In this document: positions 44,007-55,810 of the stretch, one piece after another
Layout: every line of letters starts with the position of its first letter
Numbering within the stretch: position 1 is the stretch's first letter
NCBI GenBank assembly: GCA_037954235.1
Contig: JBBMOA010000007.1
Location: 18,359,501-18,423,500 of the forward strand
Reading direction: 5' to 3'
Length of the DNA: 64,000 nt
Source of the DNA: Aulostomus chinensis
Taxonomy: Eukaryota; Chordata; Actinopteri; Syngnathiformes; Aulostomidae
Translations under genes and position numbers: made by a program
Notes under the pieces: model-generated
Database searches by the model: none
Told to the model about the DNA's origin: nothing
What the model saw: the letters and a program-made list of their open reading frames with translations, nothing else

Positions 44007-44452
44007 CGCCTCCCAGCACTCCTCCATGTTCTCCTCCATCTGCCTTCTGTCCATTGATCAGCCTTCCAGGGCATCAGTCTGTTTAACATCTGCTACAAGT
44101 TCCAGCAGCTCAGGTAACTATGTAGCTGCTCTCCACCGCCTATTGATCTTCATGTCCACCTGCAGGAACATCTGTTTCGGCATGTCGTTTGTCAGCGCAA
44201 ACCAGCTACATTGTTTGGCTTCACGTCTCGTCCACTTTCAGTCACTCTCACAAAGAGATCCTCCTCCCAAATGTTGCTGTTTACATCGTACTAATTGTGA
44301 ATAGTAAATTTATCATTCATAGTTACTCCTTCTGGGCAGACAGTTTGGAGAAGAAAAAAATATATTTATTGCTACATTTTTTAAAATTATATATCTGTGT
44401 TTTTTTCCCCCCAGATGCTAAATCTACAGAGCCTTTCATAATTAGAAATTAA
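44007..44452 (+). other. Candidate two-exon unit with 301-bp intron
   Basis: Exon A (44007-44113) follows TTTCTCTCTACTCACAG and ends at CAG followed by GTAACT, both good splice matches. Exon B starts at 44415 after a T/C-rich tract ending in CCCCCCAG. In the frame starting at 43987, exon A is open and leaves one base. Exon B accepts it in frame and ends at TAA 44450-44452 after 11 whole codons. The peptide is Ser-rich and unrecognised. An intron of this size is common in teleosts, but no upstream exon is identified. I rate it as a hypothesis. Confidence 0.2.
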
Positions 44453-44880
44453 GTAGTTAATTTGTTATTCATATAATATTCCCTGTTTATGTTCAAATTT
44501 TAAATACTCCGAAATTGTTGCATTTACATGGCAATGAAAATTAGTAAAAATGTAAATGATATCATCAAACAAGTAACAAAATCCTTTATTTCATTGCTAA
44601 AAATATTCCTTTTACCTCTAATATGAAACAAAAGGTGCTGTAAATCACATTATAAAAATGGAAGTGGTTTACATGTAATTATTTGAAAACACTATACACC
44701 CAATTTATTGTTTTTAATGTTATTCTGAGCAGAGAGAAGGAGAGGGAGAGTCGCAGGACGAGTCGAGGTTGCGCCGTCTCCTTCACAGGCTTCCAGAGCT
44801 CGGAGGAAATGCTGTTGCAGTTTAATTTGCTCTTTTGTAATGATGGGGCGTAGGTTAGTTAATTTCAATTTTTGATTTCA
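44453..44880. other. AT-rich spacer then short unique block
   Basis: Positions 44730-44850 are unique, CpG-bearing and GC-richer. The preceding sequence is AT-rich. No gene. Confidence 0.45.
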
Positions 44881-45120
44881 AAAGCTATCAAATACACCTC
44901 AGATGAGAAATCAATTTTCCCAGCTGCCCCGGCTTTGTGGTGAAAAGAACTCCTGCCATTGGAGAACAGCCTGTCACATGACCAAGTCAGGGATTAGTTC
45001 AGCAGGCCCATGTTGCCACCACCTCAATTACAGGCTGCCTCTTGTCATTTACCTTTATAACATCTCATTCTCCAACACAACTCATATTTAATTCATGAAT
45101 GCCTCCACGAGAGTAATTGT
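44880..45120. promoter_or_regulatory. Candidate CNE block
   Basis: Unique balanced sequence with AAATCAATTTTCCC, GGGATTAG and TTTAATTCATGAATG words. A 62-codon frame without recognised content lies inside. Confidence 0.35.
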
Positions 45121-45948
45121 AATATAGATTGTTATATTTAGACCAAATGTAGACCACAACTATTTACTTTCCACGCCAGCAGCAATGATTGTATCATTTC
45201 CTATAATTTGGGATAAACAGTCAATGTCTCATTCAGGCCAGGAAAAAAAAAAAAAAAAAACTTGTAAAGAGAATGTAATTTAAAAAAACCCTTTTTAGCC
45301 ATGATGGCATTTTTTTTTAAATAAAATGACATACTGCCCACTGAAATGTTTATTTTATGGGTCTTAGTCTACAAAATTACAGCAGTGCCTTTATTTGGAT
45401 TGTCATGTGATTAGCCGTCAGTTTCACTGATGTTTCACCTTCATCAGATGAGTTGAGTTTGCATATAAACGGCTTGCAAGTCTCGCTGATGTGCAATGTT
45501 TAGGCAAGAGGTGAGCAATAAACTGTAGATGTAAAACAGTATCACAATGGGTTTTTTTGCAGTGCTGATATAAATGGCAACTTGATAAATTAAACACAAT
45601 CTTCACAAGTCTCACCAGTGTTCAGACTTAAGAGACGTGCAAACACAAACACTGATCCACAAAAACAGTATCACTTAATCCTGACCATCATCAAATACTA
45701 AACCACTGAAACTAGAAAAATAAAGAATTACATTTAAAATGCAAACACCAAAACTCACAGGAATCATGATCAAACCCCAGAATAAATAAATACCCCAAAC
45801 AATACTTTTCTCCTTTAAAAGTGCAAATAATTTTTAAACATTGTAAATTTGCCTATATTGAGGATCTCTGTGCAGAAGGAGCACAACCAAAAGAATGTTT
45901 TATTCATCAAATAACAGAATATTCTTTTGAATCATGTAACTAATTGCC
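45120..45948. other. AT-rich spacer
   Basis: Contains an A-run (45243-45260) and several A-rich stretches. No gene or transposon recognised. Confidence 0.55.
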
Positions 45949-45984
<36 letters not shown>

Positions 45985-45985
45985 G

Positions 45986-46039
<54 letters not shown>
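45949..46039. repeat. (AT)n microsatellite with GT interruptions
   Basis: A run of AT dinucleotides of about 90 bp with a few TGTATGTG interruptions. Being self-complementary it can extrude a cruciform. Confidence 0.95.
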
Positions 46040-46440
46040 ATATTGCTCTTTAATCAAAGAATCTGTCTTTTCATTTGAGAATTGCTTGGTGGAGCACAAA
46101 GTAGAGAGGAGGCAATTTGTCGACATTTCATGAGATTATATCCATTTGACAGTTGCGTTATTCTATGTGGTTTCCATGACAACAGTTTGGGTGAGGCCTC
46201 CAATAAAGCCAACCTCAGCTGTCATCTCTTCACCTAAAAGCTTTGTAATTGCTCTCATTTGCATACTACAATTAAGTGTGTTAGCTCACAGCAAGAACAA
46301 TCAACCTCCACTAAAGACTGGCGATAGTATAATTATTATATCAGTGGATTTGTACAAAACATTACCGACGAGTCTTTGTTTGACGCCCACATTTGTATCG
46401 TCAGGCTAGATTTCATAAATATACATATTTCACACACACT
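46040..46440. promoter_or_regulatory. Candidate CNE with RFX-like X-box
   Basis: Unique sequence from 46050 to 46340. GTTTCCATGACAAC (46170-46183) resembles an RFX X-box with one half imperfect. TTGTAATTGCTC and CATTTGCATAC (POU-like) follow. Function is inferred. Confidence 0.38.
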
Positions 46441-46686
46441 GTCAGATAATGTATAGGCACTGGTTTAAATGTTGTGACTGCAGTTTCTTTTTTCCTTTTT
46501 TCCCCTTCAGTTTTATTTTAGAGTTCAGCGAGAGATATTTTGTGATAGGAGGCTCTCTTTGACTCCGTGATGCACTTGACCAGCTAGAAACTGAATGATT
46601 CGCAGGAGTGAGAGACAGTTTGAACTGCTGATTGATTGGAAAGGTTATGTGCACTGGGCTTTAAGCATTGTTTCTCTTTCTCTCAG
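46440..46686. other. Mixed spacer
   Basis: T-rich with a small unique patch near 46525-46590. It ends in TTTCTCTTTCTCTCAG, a good splice acceptor. Confidence 0.4.
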
Positions 46687-46774
46687 ATGCGCAGGGGCTG
46701 TAATGAAGAGCTCTTGAACTCCCAGGCAGAGAAGCTGGGACAGGAGTTCAGGAGAACGCTTCTCTGGATCTACT

Positions 46775-46825
<51 letters not shown>

Positions 46826-46853
46826 CTAAGACACACACACACACAACAGTGTG
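46687..46853 (+). other. Possible exon running into a microsatellite
   Basis: An excellent acceptor ends at 46686 and is followed by an ATG frame. Its first 29 codons (to about 46776) give a helix-like, Glu/Arg/Leu-rich peptide; it then runs into the AC repeat. A donor-like GAAG|GTAATA lies at 46850-46859. No family is recognised. The repeat makes a coding exon unlikely, but a non-coding exon is possible. Confidence 0.13.
46777..46845 (+). repeat. Compound (AC)n(AT)n(AC)n microsatellite
   Basis: AC run, AT run, a short ACTAAG break, and a second AC run. Confidence 0.95.
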
Positions 46854-47230
46854 AAGGTAATACAGGCATTGTTTCTCAAGTCACAAGCTTTCTATTTGCT
46901 CCCGGTGTTGATAACAGGAAAATATCCAAATCTATCTCCTCTGATCCTTTGTCACCTCTTCATATTTATTTTTTGACAGCTGCTCTGACATGAAATTAGA
47001 GGTTAGAAACTTTATTTGAGAAATGTCTTCACGGAGGCATGACCGGAGTTATAAAAGAAGACATATTTCCAGTTTTCCCCAGGTTTATTATCAAGCCTGT
47101 GATCCTGCAGCATATCTTTGGGCAGGTACATTTTATTTAGAGTTTTTGCCTTCCGGCCCTGAAATGTAATGGAGGACCAAATGGCAAGTGCAACATTCCT
47201 AGCTCTTTGCAGCCCGCCCCCCTGCCAACA
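46854..47230. other. Spacer
   Basis: Mixed sequence with a 76-codon minus-strand frame of no recognised content. Confidence 0.45.
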
Positions 47231-47600
47231 CAAGCTGGTCAAGCAGAAATGAGACCTGCATCAATTTTAATTTGTATTTATCCTGCTGATGACCTGCTTC
47301 TTTCACTCTGCCATTGGAGGCACAAATTACACCCATCATAACTCTGATTCTAACGGCCCACAGTGTGCTATCAGAAAATTAACATGGTTATATACCACCG
47401 GCGGGTTCAAGGTGTCACAACACAATTATACAATCATGCAACCTGACGAGCTGTGACTGGTCGCCGCCGGTGTATGACAACTGAGCTGGAGGGCTACACT
47501 GTCTGTCACATCCAGGCGGCGACGATAAGTTCACTAAAGAGTAGACTGCTTCTCTTTATCTAAATCAGTTAAATATCACACGGCTGGTGCAGTTAAGGGT
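47230..47600. promoter_or_regulatory. Strong candidate CNE block
   Basis: Over 300 bp of unique sequence with homeodomain words at the start (ATCAATTTTAATTTG) and CpG-bearing words (CCGGCGGG, GTCGCCGCCGGTG) later. By texture it is among the best CNE candidates. Confidence 0.4.
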
Positions 47601-48470
47601 AGGGGTTTTTTTGGGGGGGGAAGGGGGGTGAGTATAAAGACCTCTGACTGAACTTATCTTTAAGTTGTCAAGGTTTTTATTTGCTACAGCACTTTGAGCC
47701 GGCAGAATTTGTTAAAAAAATAAAAACTGAGATCAAAGTGATATATATAACATAGGATGAAGTCATCCTTTCTGCTGGTGCAACAGCTCACCATGACTTT
47801 CACTCAACCATAATCCTTGGATCTCATAAAACTTAGTCCAAAAAAGAAAAATGGATTAAAAAAAAGAGAGAGAGAGAGGGACACTCCCCTGCATGGATCC
47901 CCCTAGTGTGCTCTCAGTGTCAAGCCATTAGTCTGTGTGAAATGAGGTGCCACTCATGAGTTCTAATGCTGCACATCTATAGATGCGCTGGTAAAATATG
48001 GCTGCTCAATGCTACAGTTGGTGCTGGGGGGAAATAATTCTCTTCTGATAGTCCAGCGATATTCAAAGTCACAAAGATATGAAGAGGGTTGTTGGATACA
48101 GTTTGAAATAACCCACTTCAGGATATATAGCAGTGAGATTAAGGGGGGGGGGGTGTCTTCATGGATGCAGTGCATGTGAGAATCCTAATGAATAGAATTT
48201 AACATATTTTTGCATATAAGGCTGAGATAATGTAAGAATAAGCAAGACCATATTTCTCTTTGAGCCAACAGGAGCTTCAGATCGAAGGGAAAGCATCTTT
48301 CTTGTAAAGTTTTTTTTTTCCCAATGCATCCCATTTGAAAGCATAAACAACAATAGAAGTTAGTTGGTGCGTTAAAAAGAAAGCACGTCTGCTCCATCGT
48401 AATATTTACCCAGAGGTACTGTAGAAGTAACAATGATGAGGAAATAAAGCTAATAAGTGTCACTTTGATG
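47600..48470. other. Spacer with G-runs
   Basis: G-rich runs occur at 47612-47629 and 48143-48153. The rest is AT-rich, with GA repeats near 47867-47879. Minus-strand frames over 47963-48463 are not recognised. Confidence 0.5.
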
Positions 48471-48700
48471 TGACAACAAATTATACATGGTTCTATCAGA
48501 TCTCATTTCCATTCCACAACACAGAGACAGAGAATACCCTGAAGCATGCCTGTTAATGGGAGCCTCTATCAGCCATTGTGGAAAACCTTCCTCATTACTC
48601 ACTCCAGCACAACTGTGCCCGGGGTGGTCGATTCCCCCAACGGACGCTGGTTCACAGACCAGAGAGGCACTGTGAGGCATATGACTTGTTTTCTTTTTGT
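48470..48700. promoter_or_regulatory. Candidate CNE block
   Basis: Unique and balanced, with open frames in three plus registers and one minus register over the same bases, which shows that openness here is not coding evidence. Confidence 0.33.
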
Positions 48701-48880
48701 TTTTTTTTTAATTCACAGGGCACAAATGCCGTTATGCTGCAAGTGTGTGAAATTGTTTTATTAAATTCACTTTTAGAGAAAATTCTTTGAAGTAAAGAAG
48801 AAGACACTCTGACACAGAAAACAGCTCGAAATTAAATTAAGGTATTTAAAAAAAAAGTTTTATATTGTGTCTTAAGCTCC
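48700..48880. other. Spacer
   Basis: A/T-runs, no features. Confidence 0.5.
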
Positions 48881-49160
48881 AGTAAAAAGATCCATGCATG
48901 CAGCTGTCAGCTCTCATTGTCATTATATGTCTGATTCTATACCACCTGATTGTTATTCAGAGAGAATTTTCCATCCGGGAGGGTGCCAAATACACACATA
49001 ACCTTCAATCCCTTCCAACGTGCGCAATGAATATTTTAAAGCCTTAATGTGAATTGACCAGCCTGAATTTTCAGCTCCTCAGTCTTACGTTGCTCACATT
49101 ATCTTACAGACCAGTTTCCCACTAATGTGGTTGTAACCGAGCTGCTTGCACTCGGGTTAT
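48880..49160. promoter_or_regulatory. Strong candidate CNE block
   Basis: Unique sequence beginning with CCATGCATGCAGCTGTCAGC (an E-box next to a TGTCA MEIS core) and continuing with GTGCGCAATGAATATT. Function is inferred. Confidence 0.38.
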
Positions 49161-49800
49161 TCCACTTCACAATTTGAAATCACTGTTGCTCTCTGGTTTT
49201 ACTCCCTCTACCCCTGTTCTAGCTTCCCTGACAAAGTCAATAGGGGGCATCCCTCATCTGTCGAAAACAAACATCAGAGTGCTTCTCGTGCTCTGTTCTG
49301 TCTTTTTGTGTAATCTTACCGCCTGTCACGCAAACTGTAGGTTTCTCGGTTTGTCATTTAGTGTAAGATTATGACATTATTGGCTGTGTTACCTGGCAAC
49401 CTCTGAGCATCATAAAAAGCAAGTAAAAGGAGTCAAAACGTACGAGCGGGGAAAGTGCTAAAGAAGTCGATGACCCTCTGGTGACTCTCTCACCCAGAGG
49501 GGTGGCAGCAGCGCTTGCTGTGTGTGTGTTACGGTGCAATCTGTGGAGCAGATGGCTGCAGTCCTGGGTGGAGAGCAGCAGGTCTCAGCCTGCATGTCTC
49601 CAGGATGATGTGAGCTGGCTCCCTCCGTGCTTTAGTTAATACCTTCCTATATCACAGACTTGTTAATGGTCTGGCAAAACTCACGCACTCTACAAAAGAA
49701 GTTTCCTCTGTCTGTCTGGCACGAGTGTTTTGTGTTCTCTCCCTCCTCGGTGCTAAATGTTTTACCGGCGTGTGAAGCCCTCAACCGCTCTGTATATGGT
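49160..49800. other. Moderately unique sequence
   Basis: Balanced composition, with 49380-49620 the most CNE-like. Short plus frames only, none recognised. Confidence 0.4.
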
Positions 49801-50400
49801 TTTAATTTTTTCTAAATGGGGTTGACACACTTGGATTTATTGATTTTATAGAATCTTTCTCACAGTAGATATGATTTCATTTTATGCTACTAATATATGT
49901 TTTATAGGGGAAAGTTTATTTTTTTCCCAATATTTCACGTTTTAGCAACACTGCAAAAACATGGAAAATCAGGGGTTTTTTTTGGTGGATTTGATAGTGA
50001 AAAAACTAATTTGCAACATTGCGCACAATGATCTAATTTATCCAAAGACGAGAGGAATCATATATAGACCAAATAGAAAAATCCATGAAGAATTATACAT
50101 TTCGTAGATTATACTGTTTTTTATGATCCATATATAAAAATGTATAGTAAAAGTAATCTGTTGAGCCGTACAAGCTGCGTAATATGCTATCTAACACACT
50201 ATTAAGATCATGACTATGACTTTATTGAGATATGACTTGATATAATGAAATAATTAAAAGGACAATTTCTCAGGGGGTAAATAAACATTTGCTTGACTTT
50301 TGTTAATCCCACTTTCCCTCTGCCATTTAGGTCTTAATCTGGTTACTGGCAGGTAGAGCAGTCTAGGGCCGTGCCTTATGAGGTGGAAGCGTCACTGCCT
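49800..50400. other. AT-rich spacer then short unique patch
   Basis: Highly AT-rich to 50270; 50270-50400 is more unique, with ATAAACATTTG (forkhead-like). Confidence 0.5.
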
Positions 50401-50404
50401 TTCC

Positions 50405-50490
50405 CCTCTCTCTCTCTCTCTCTCTCGCTCTCTCTGTATCTCTCTCTCTCTCCCTCTCTCTCTCCCTCTCACCCTCTCTTTCTCTGTCTC
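50405..50490 (+). repeat. (CT)n tract
   Basis: A CT run of about 85 bp with single-base interruptions. It creates the Ser/Leu-rich start of the longest plus-strand frame in the window. Confidence 0.93.
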
Positions 50491-50802
50491 CTCATTTTAT
50501 ATAAAGAGTGGCAGCAGGCAGAGTGACAGACTGCCCCAAGAGATGACACCTGTCACTGAGGGGAGTGCTGCTAATCTACAAGCCTCATTTTGTTTGAACT
50601 CTTTGTCACCTTGCCGTCAAATCCTCATGTTCTCAGTCACTGCCAGCTTCCCTCCCCTCTGCCTCTCTCCTGGCTCTGCTTTGCCCAGTCTCACACTATA
50701 CACTACCTCCATCATCACAACAACACACAGAACACTATTCTTCATAATCTTCTCTCATGTGCGTGTTCCTGTAGTTATTTCTCAAATATGCTGCATGTCT
50801 CT
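50491..50802. other. Spacer between CT and GT repeats
   Basis: C/T-rich sequence without repeats proper. The open frame through it is a continuation of the CT-derived frame. Confidence 0.45.
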
Positions 50803-50826
50803 TTGTGTGTGTGTGTGTGTGTGTGT
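50803..50826 (+). repeat. Short (GT)n microsatellite
   Basis: Twelve GT units. Confidence 0.9.
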
Positions 50827-51180
50827 CTATTTTGTATTATTTACAGCTAAAAGTGTGATTTTGGACAAAGTCAAAAAAATCTTTACAGTTAAGTACCATT
50901 TCCAGACGTGTAAAATTGCTTATGTCTCCCCCCCCCCCATACACGCACACACACAAACCACCCGCGTATGAGAAGATGAGGCGTCCTTGTTCAAATGTTT
51001 TATTTTCCAAACAAAGCCCCTATTCATTCATATTGAGATTTGTCTAAGTTAAATTGATCTGAATACAAATGCAGTCTGGAGTGGCCCAGTCTCTGTGGAG
51101 CAGCACACTCCACCCACCCCCCCACCTCAGCCAAATATCTATATTGTCCACTTCTACAGACTGTGCTTTGTAATTATAAT
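50827..51180. other. Spacer with C-run
   Basis: A C-run (50930-50938) and a short ACACAC stretch follow. Positions 51060-51110 are more unique. Confidence 0.45.
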
Positions 51181-51350
51181 ATAATTCATTATGTCTATGC
51201 TGCATGTGTCACAAAGGGGGAGTCCTCCCCAAAATCCTCCCGCACTGTTCGAGCTGACCGAACACATTCTTGTTCCCATTAAAGGCCGCTTGCTTGGAAA
51301 GACCCTCTCACACCCCCATAAACAATAGATTTTCCTATTTTGCTTAATAG
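51180..51350. promoter_or_regulatory. Small candidate CNE
   Basis: Unique, CpG-bearing sequence with CCATTAAAGGCCGC at 51278-51291. Function is inferred. Confidence 0.32.
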
Positions 51351-52100
51351 AGATATCACCCGAAAATCTGACAGCTCACACCAGCCCCAAGCACAGGCTG
51401 GGAGAGGAGGACCGATAGAGAGGAGAGCACGAGTTATTATGAAATATAATAATGAAAATGAATATGTTCAGCATCATCATGCTTGTACAAAACTTTACTA
51501 TTTAATGTATTTATTAGAATAATTTAATCATCCAGTTAGAATTTGTGGTAAACATTCACGTTAATGTGGGGTTTTTTTTTTCTCGTTAAGATAATTTATG
51601 ACAGCAGAAAGAAAGAGAACACATGATATAATCCAAGTTGTGGTTGCAGAGACATCAGCCAACTTTTTTTTTTTTCAAAACGCTTCCATTAAGTGGAATT
51701 ATCTTCTCCAGACACATTTTCTATGAATGCATCCAAAAATCCCCATTTCATTTGGATTCCGTGGGGTTTCATTTAATCCTTTTTGCTTATTAAAAAAAAA
51801 AAAAAGAAAAAAAGATGCAGCATCTTTAACAATAGAGAGGCTAGTCTGCATCCAACACAATGGCTAAGGTTAAATTGAAGGTTGTGTATACCCTTTGCCG
51901 TATTAGAGAGTATTCATATTCAAATAAAAGCAGAAATCTGCTGGGTTTTTTTTTAATGCATTGCAATGCGCAACTTTGCATTATATGCACAAAACAAAAA
52001 TGCAGAGCAGTTACAGCTTTTGGATGATAAAAACAAACAACTTTCTTAACTTAGTTTTCATTGTCTTGTCATATTCACCAAATAGATGCTGCTAAATGAA
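51350..52100. other. AT-rich spacer with a small unique patch
   Basis: A- and T-runs occur (51570-51578, 51665-51675, 51791-51803). Positions 51700-51790 carry TTTCATTTAATCC and look more unique. Confidence 0.45.
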
Positions 52101-53560
52101 TTCTGGGAATAATACTCTGTCGTAGTTTTCCTCTCGTTTTCTCAGTGGATGCCAACTGAGGACACTCACGAGCTCCAGCCTTGTCTGTCAGAAAAGAACT
52201 GGAGCTGCAGTCTAGGATTTGACAAGTTAGAAATGATGTAATGTAATATTGGCTAAGTTAATGAACACATTATTCCCGTTCTCCAGTAGAATATTTGTTG
52301 AGTTTAACATGTGAAGTGAGTTGGGATTGCAGTTAGACGGGGAACTTATTAAGAAGAACCTTTGTTTTACTTGTTGCAGTAGTACACACTGTATATTTCA
52401 AATGAACACATAATATCAATCAATATTAATCATGCTGAACTAATGCAATCAGTGACTGTTGACAGTGATAATTCTGATGTTCTTGTGGTTTTTAACTGTG
52501 TTTGCTCATCAGATAGCAGAGGGAAGATGTTTGTAGCCAGCGTTGCAAGCCAAAGGGAGGATAAAACAATTTTCCCAACCATTTTCTGAGTTAGACCATA
52601 AAACAAATTTCCCCATAGTTGCTGCTGTCTACATGACTCAATATTTATGTTCCAACCAAGTTGCTAATTACAGCGTTAAACACTATACATTGGTCCGTTT
52701 ACAAAGCCAACAACAAGAACAGGTGGCTGGAGAGCAATGCAATATGCTGTACTTGCTGGAATCATGTCAGACAGTACTGACATGAGAGTCCACAAATGAC
52801 CATTGAAAAAATACAGTTAAGTGGTGGTTTTATTTGTTTGCAACCACAGTTTTCTATGTACCTTTTTTATATTTTGTTGAAATTTCACACAAGGTTAATA
52901 ACAATCAGAAAAAACTATCAATGTACAAAGCCCTACAATCTGTTGAGGAGATCATTCGACATGAAGTAAGAAATAGGCCCTTCCGTTTGGTGATTTTGCA
53001 TTGATTTTGCCGAAAATGTACTACATGGTGTTTTATGTATCTATCAGAAAAAAAGGAGTTTAGTCATATTGTTTAACCCCAGCTGGTTAATTAGTTAACA
53101 CAAATGGGAAATTTTTGACATGTCTGACATTCTGAATCAAGCCTCAGGCCTTTCCTGGTGAGCATGCAACATTTTGGCATGTGGTATTTTTTGTCGTTGA
53201 GGTTAGCTTGTTTATTACTCTGCTAAATTCCATTGTTTCATAAATGGTGACCATTTGTCATGGTCAGCTCATTTAAAGGCTCGTTATCACAAAATAAACC
53301 CACAAAAGGAAGCAGGGCTGTTTTGGTCTTTACTCTGCAGTGGCGCTTGAAGACGTGATGCTTTTCACTGGACAGCTGAGAAAACATCATTAACATCGAA
53401 GCAAATCTTTCACCAACCATAAGTAGGCCTGAATTTACCTCTAGATCCTGCTTTCAGAGTCCTTCGAACTTTTTGGAGTCCAAGTGTTGGAATCCTAAAA
53501 TAAAAAAGTCAAAAAATATACACGCCATTATAATGTCATTTGGAAAATCTATTTACTAAT
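52100..53560. other. Long AT-rich spacer
   Basis: No repeats of note and no gene-like frame beyond short chance ones (52543-52785 and a minus frame 53238-53420). Isolated homeodomain words occur without clustering. Confidence 0.5.
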
Positions 53561-53960
53561 TTAGGATCTGTGGGTTTGCATTTCAGTTCAGAATTAGCCA
53601 ACTCCTCAATGTTGTCATGATCTGAAGCTTGCAAGGTTATAATAGAGTAACATTTAGATTAAAACCTACTGAGGGAAATTGCTTATACATCAGGGACATG
53701 CAGGAATTGATTACTGCATTTTAATACAATTACAATTAGCAATAGTTCGCAAATACGAATAGAGAGGTAGTGATGACTGTAAGATTACAATAGGAACATA
53801 CACTATCTCTTTCTATTGACTGAGTTTGGATCCAATATGTTCTAATTACTGACAGCACAATTACCTTAATTAACAAACTTCATTTACCAACTAATCACAA
53901 TCTAATATTTCACAGACACCTGTGAAATGACCATTAAGATAAATCAATATGTTAGATTCA
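53560..53960. promoter_or_regulatory. Strong candidate CNE, homeodomain-dense
   Basis: A chain of TAAT-core words (GAATTGATTACTG, CAATTACAATTAGC, TTCTAATTACTGACAG, CCTTAATTAAC, CTAATCACAATC) in otherwise unique sequence. TAATTACTGACAG pairs a homeodomain core with a MEIS core. Binding is inferred. Confidence 0.4.
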
Positions 53961-54035
53961 ATAAAAAAAACTTAGCATTTGACCCTCAGGAAGAGAGGAT
54001 TTATTGAGCTGGGATGAATTATACTATAACATTGG

Positions 54036-54036
<1 letters not shown>
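53961..54036. other. Short spacer
   Basis: AT-rich bridge to the CA repeat. Confidence 0.5.
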
Positions 54037-54091
<55 letters not shown>

Positions 54092-54102
54092 CACACACAC
54101 AC
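54037..54102 (+). repeat. (AC)n microsatellite
   Basis: An AC run with one GC interruption near 54085. Confidence 0.97.
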
Positions 54103-54240
54103 TGAATTATCCAAAAAAAAAAACAAAGCTTTATTTGAGTCCAGAGAGGCTCTACCTAGTGATGCATTGTGTTTCCCATCCCCCTGTCTTTGTGTCTGGG
54201 GAAAGTCACATGACTGTTAGAGGAAACAAATAATTTCATT
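54103..54240. other. Short spacer
   Basis: A-run then mixed sequence, no features. Confidence 0.45.
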
Positions 54241-54650
54241 GGCTATATTCAGAGCATGTCTAAGAAGAGCACAGCAGCTTGTCTTGGGAGTCAAGAACTA
54301 GGTACAGCGTCTTCTGCAATGGGATAACCAACACAAATGGGCTGGCGCACCTAGCCAATTAACACCCTGCCTGCCAATCCCTGTCAGGTCACTCGCTGAC
54401 TCCCAAGGCATGCTCTACCTGTCTCTGCTGCTCTCAACACATGCCCAGCTCCAATATAGAATTAACGCCACTTTTCACCTGGTCACACTGACGTGCCATA
54501 GATTAGACTGGTGCAGCATGGAGATATGCAAGGCACTCCAAATGAGGGCACATGGGGTTAAGATTTCAAATGCAGTGGGGCTATTGTTTTGCCACTTCTT
54601 TAATATTAATTAAACTCTGAGGTGAAAATGTTCTTTAGCAAACTACCTCT
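54240..54650. promoter_or_regulatory. Very strong candidate CNE block
   Basis: Four hundred bp with no simple repeats, balanced composition and many regulatory words (GCCAATTAACACC, GCCAATCCC, AGAATTAACGCC, TTAATATTAATTAAAC). It is among the top candidates for a conserved enhancer in this window. Confidence 0.42.
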
Positions 54651-55140
54651 TAATTCCTCCGCAAGTGAAAAACCCGATAAGAGATTTTATTTAATGAACA
54701 CCTGGATGTTACAACTTATCACATCAATTTATATCGTAATAAGATACTAGGGTTAAGTAGTTCTTTTGTGTTGTAAAATTTCCAAGAAATATACATTTTT
54801 GTACAATTCTACGAAAGAAAAGATTATTATATAATCCCTGAACAAAACACAATGCAAGTGATTAGTAGTGCTGCCAAAGAAGCTCTACATTTCATTCCGT
54901 AGAGATCATTTCAACTAATTTCTGCACATACTTTTAATAATTATAGATTTATTTCTTTTCAATAACGAGTCCGGCTCAAAAAAAATGGGGATTTAACAGA
55001 GATAAATACTTATTTCTACAAATGGCAGCAGAATTTCATGCTTGTAGACCCAGCTGTCGAAGCTTATGTAACAATGTTGAAATGATAAAGATAACGGAAT
55101 TTCTGTTTTGTTGATTAGTTGCTAGATAAACTGGAAACAG
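54650..55140. other. AT-rich spacer
   Basis: No features recognised. Confidence 0.55.
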
Positions 55141-55590
55141 GTATGATGCCGCCAAGTGTGGTCAACTTCCTGTTTTCTCCGTCCTGAAACGAATGCAGCA
55201 ACGAAAACATCATCATGTTGTGTCATACACAAAAATCCATGATCTCAAGTTTTTTTCTTCTTGCGTGCCTCATTTCCTGGATTGTTAGTTGTAATTCTTG
55301 TCCATATTTTCCAACTGTATGGAGAACTGGTGAGCAAAGCCATTAAAGGCTCATTAATGTGCATCTCATCTCACCTGAATGCGTTGCTTTCACGCGCAAC
55401 AATTCTGGTCTCAAGTTTAATTTTGCAATCATTTAAAATTTGGCGACTAAGAATTCCAAAACAAGCTGAACGACACATTGGTGACAATTTGTTAGGACTA
55501 AAATGTTCTGATGCAGATGTCATAATCAGCCAAATGTGTTATGGTGGACACAGGAATTTGAATTGACGTAATCAGCATCAACATATCTGA
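55140..55590. promoter_or_regulatory. Strong candidate CNE with 101-codon chance frame
   Basis: Unique from 55140 to 55570. GCCAAGTGTGG (55151-55161) is NKX2-like, and CTCATTAATGTGC is homeodomain-like. The plus frame starting at 55261 uses TTG rather than ATG as first codon and is unrecognised. Confidence 0.38.
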
Positions 55591-55810
55591 AGAAATTCAA
55601 CTCGTGACAACAACTGGAAAAAAAACATCCAGCTCTGGGTTTAGAGCCCATTAATGCACAATAAAATACAACCGAAACGAAAGACACCAGATGCATAAAA
55701 TGCACCTTACAGAAATCTGATTAATAAATACAGCCAACACATGGTTCGATATAAGTTATAAAGTCATAAGCAAACTGTTATAATACAAATAAGAAAATGC
55801 CTTTTTTTTT
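55590..55810. other. AT-rich spacer
   Basis: A-rich, ending in a T-run at 55803-55812. Confidence 0.55.

Noticed and set aside
50378..50971. Longest open frame in the window (197 codons)
   Set aside because: Its first third is a translated CT repeat and a later part is a translated GT repeat. The remaining residues show no domain and the composition is that of T/C-rich DNA.
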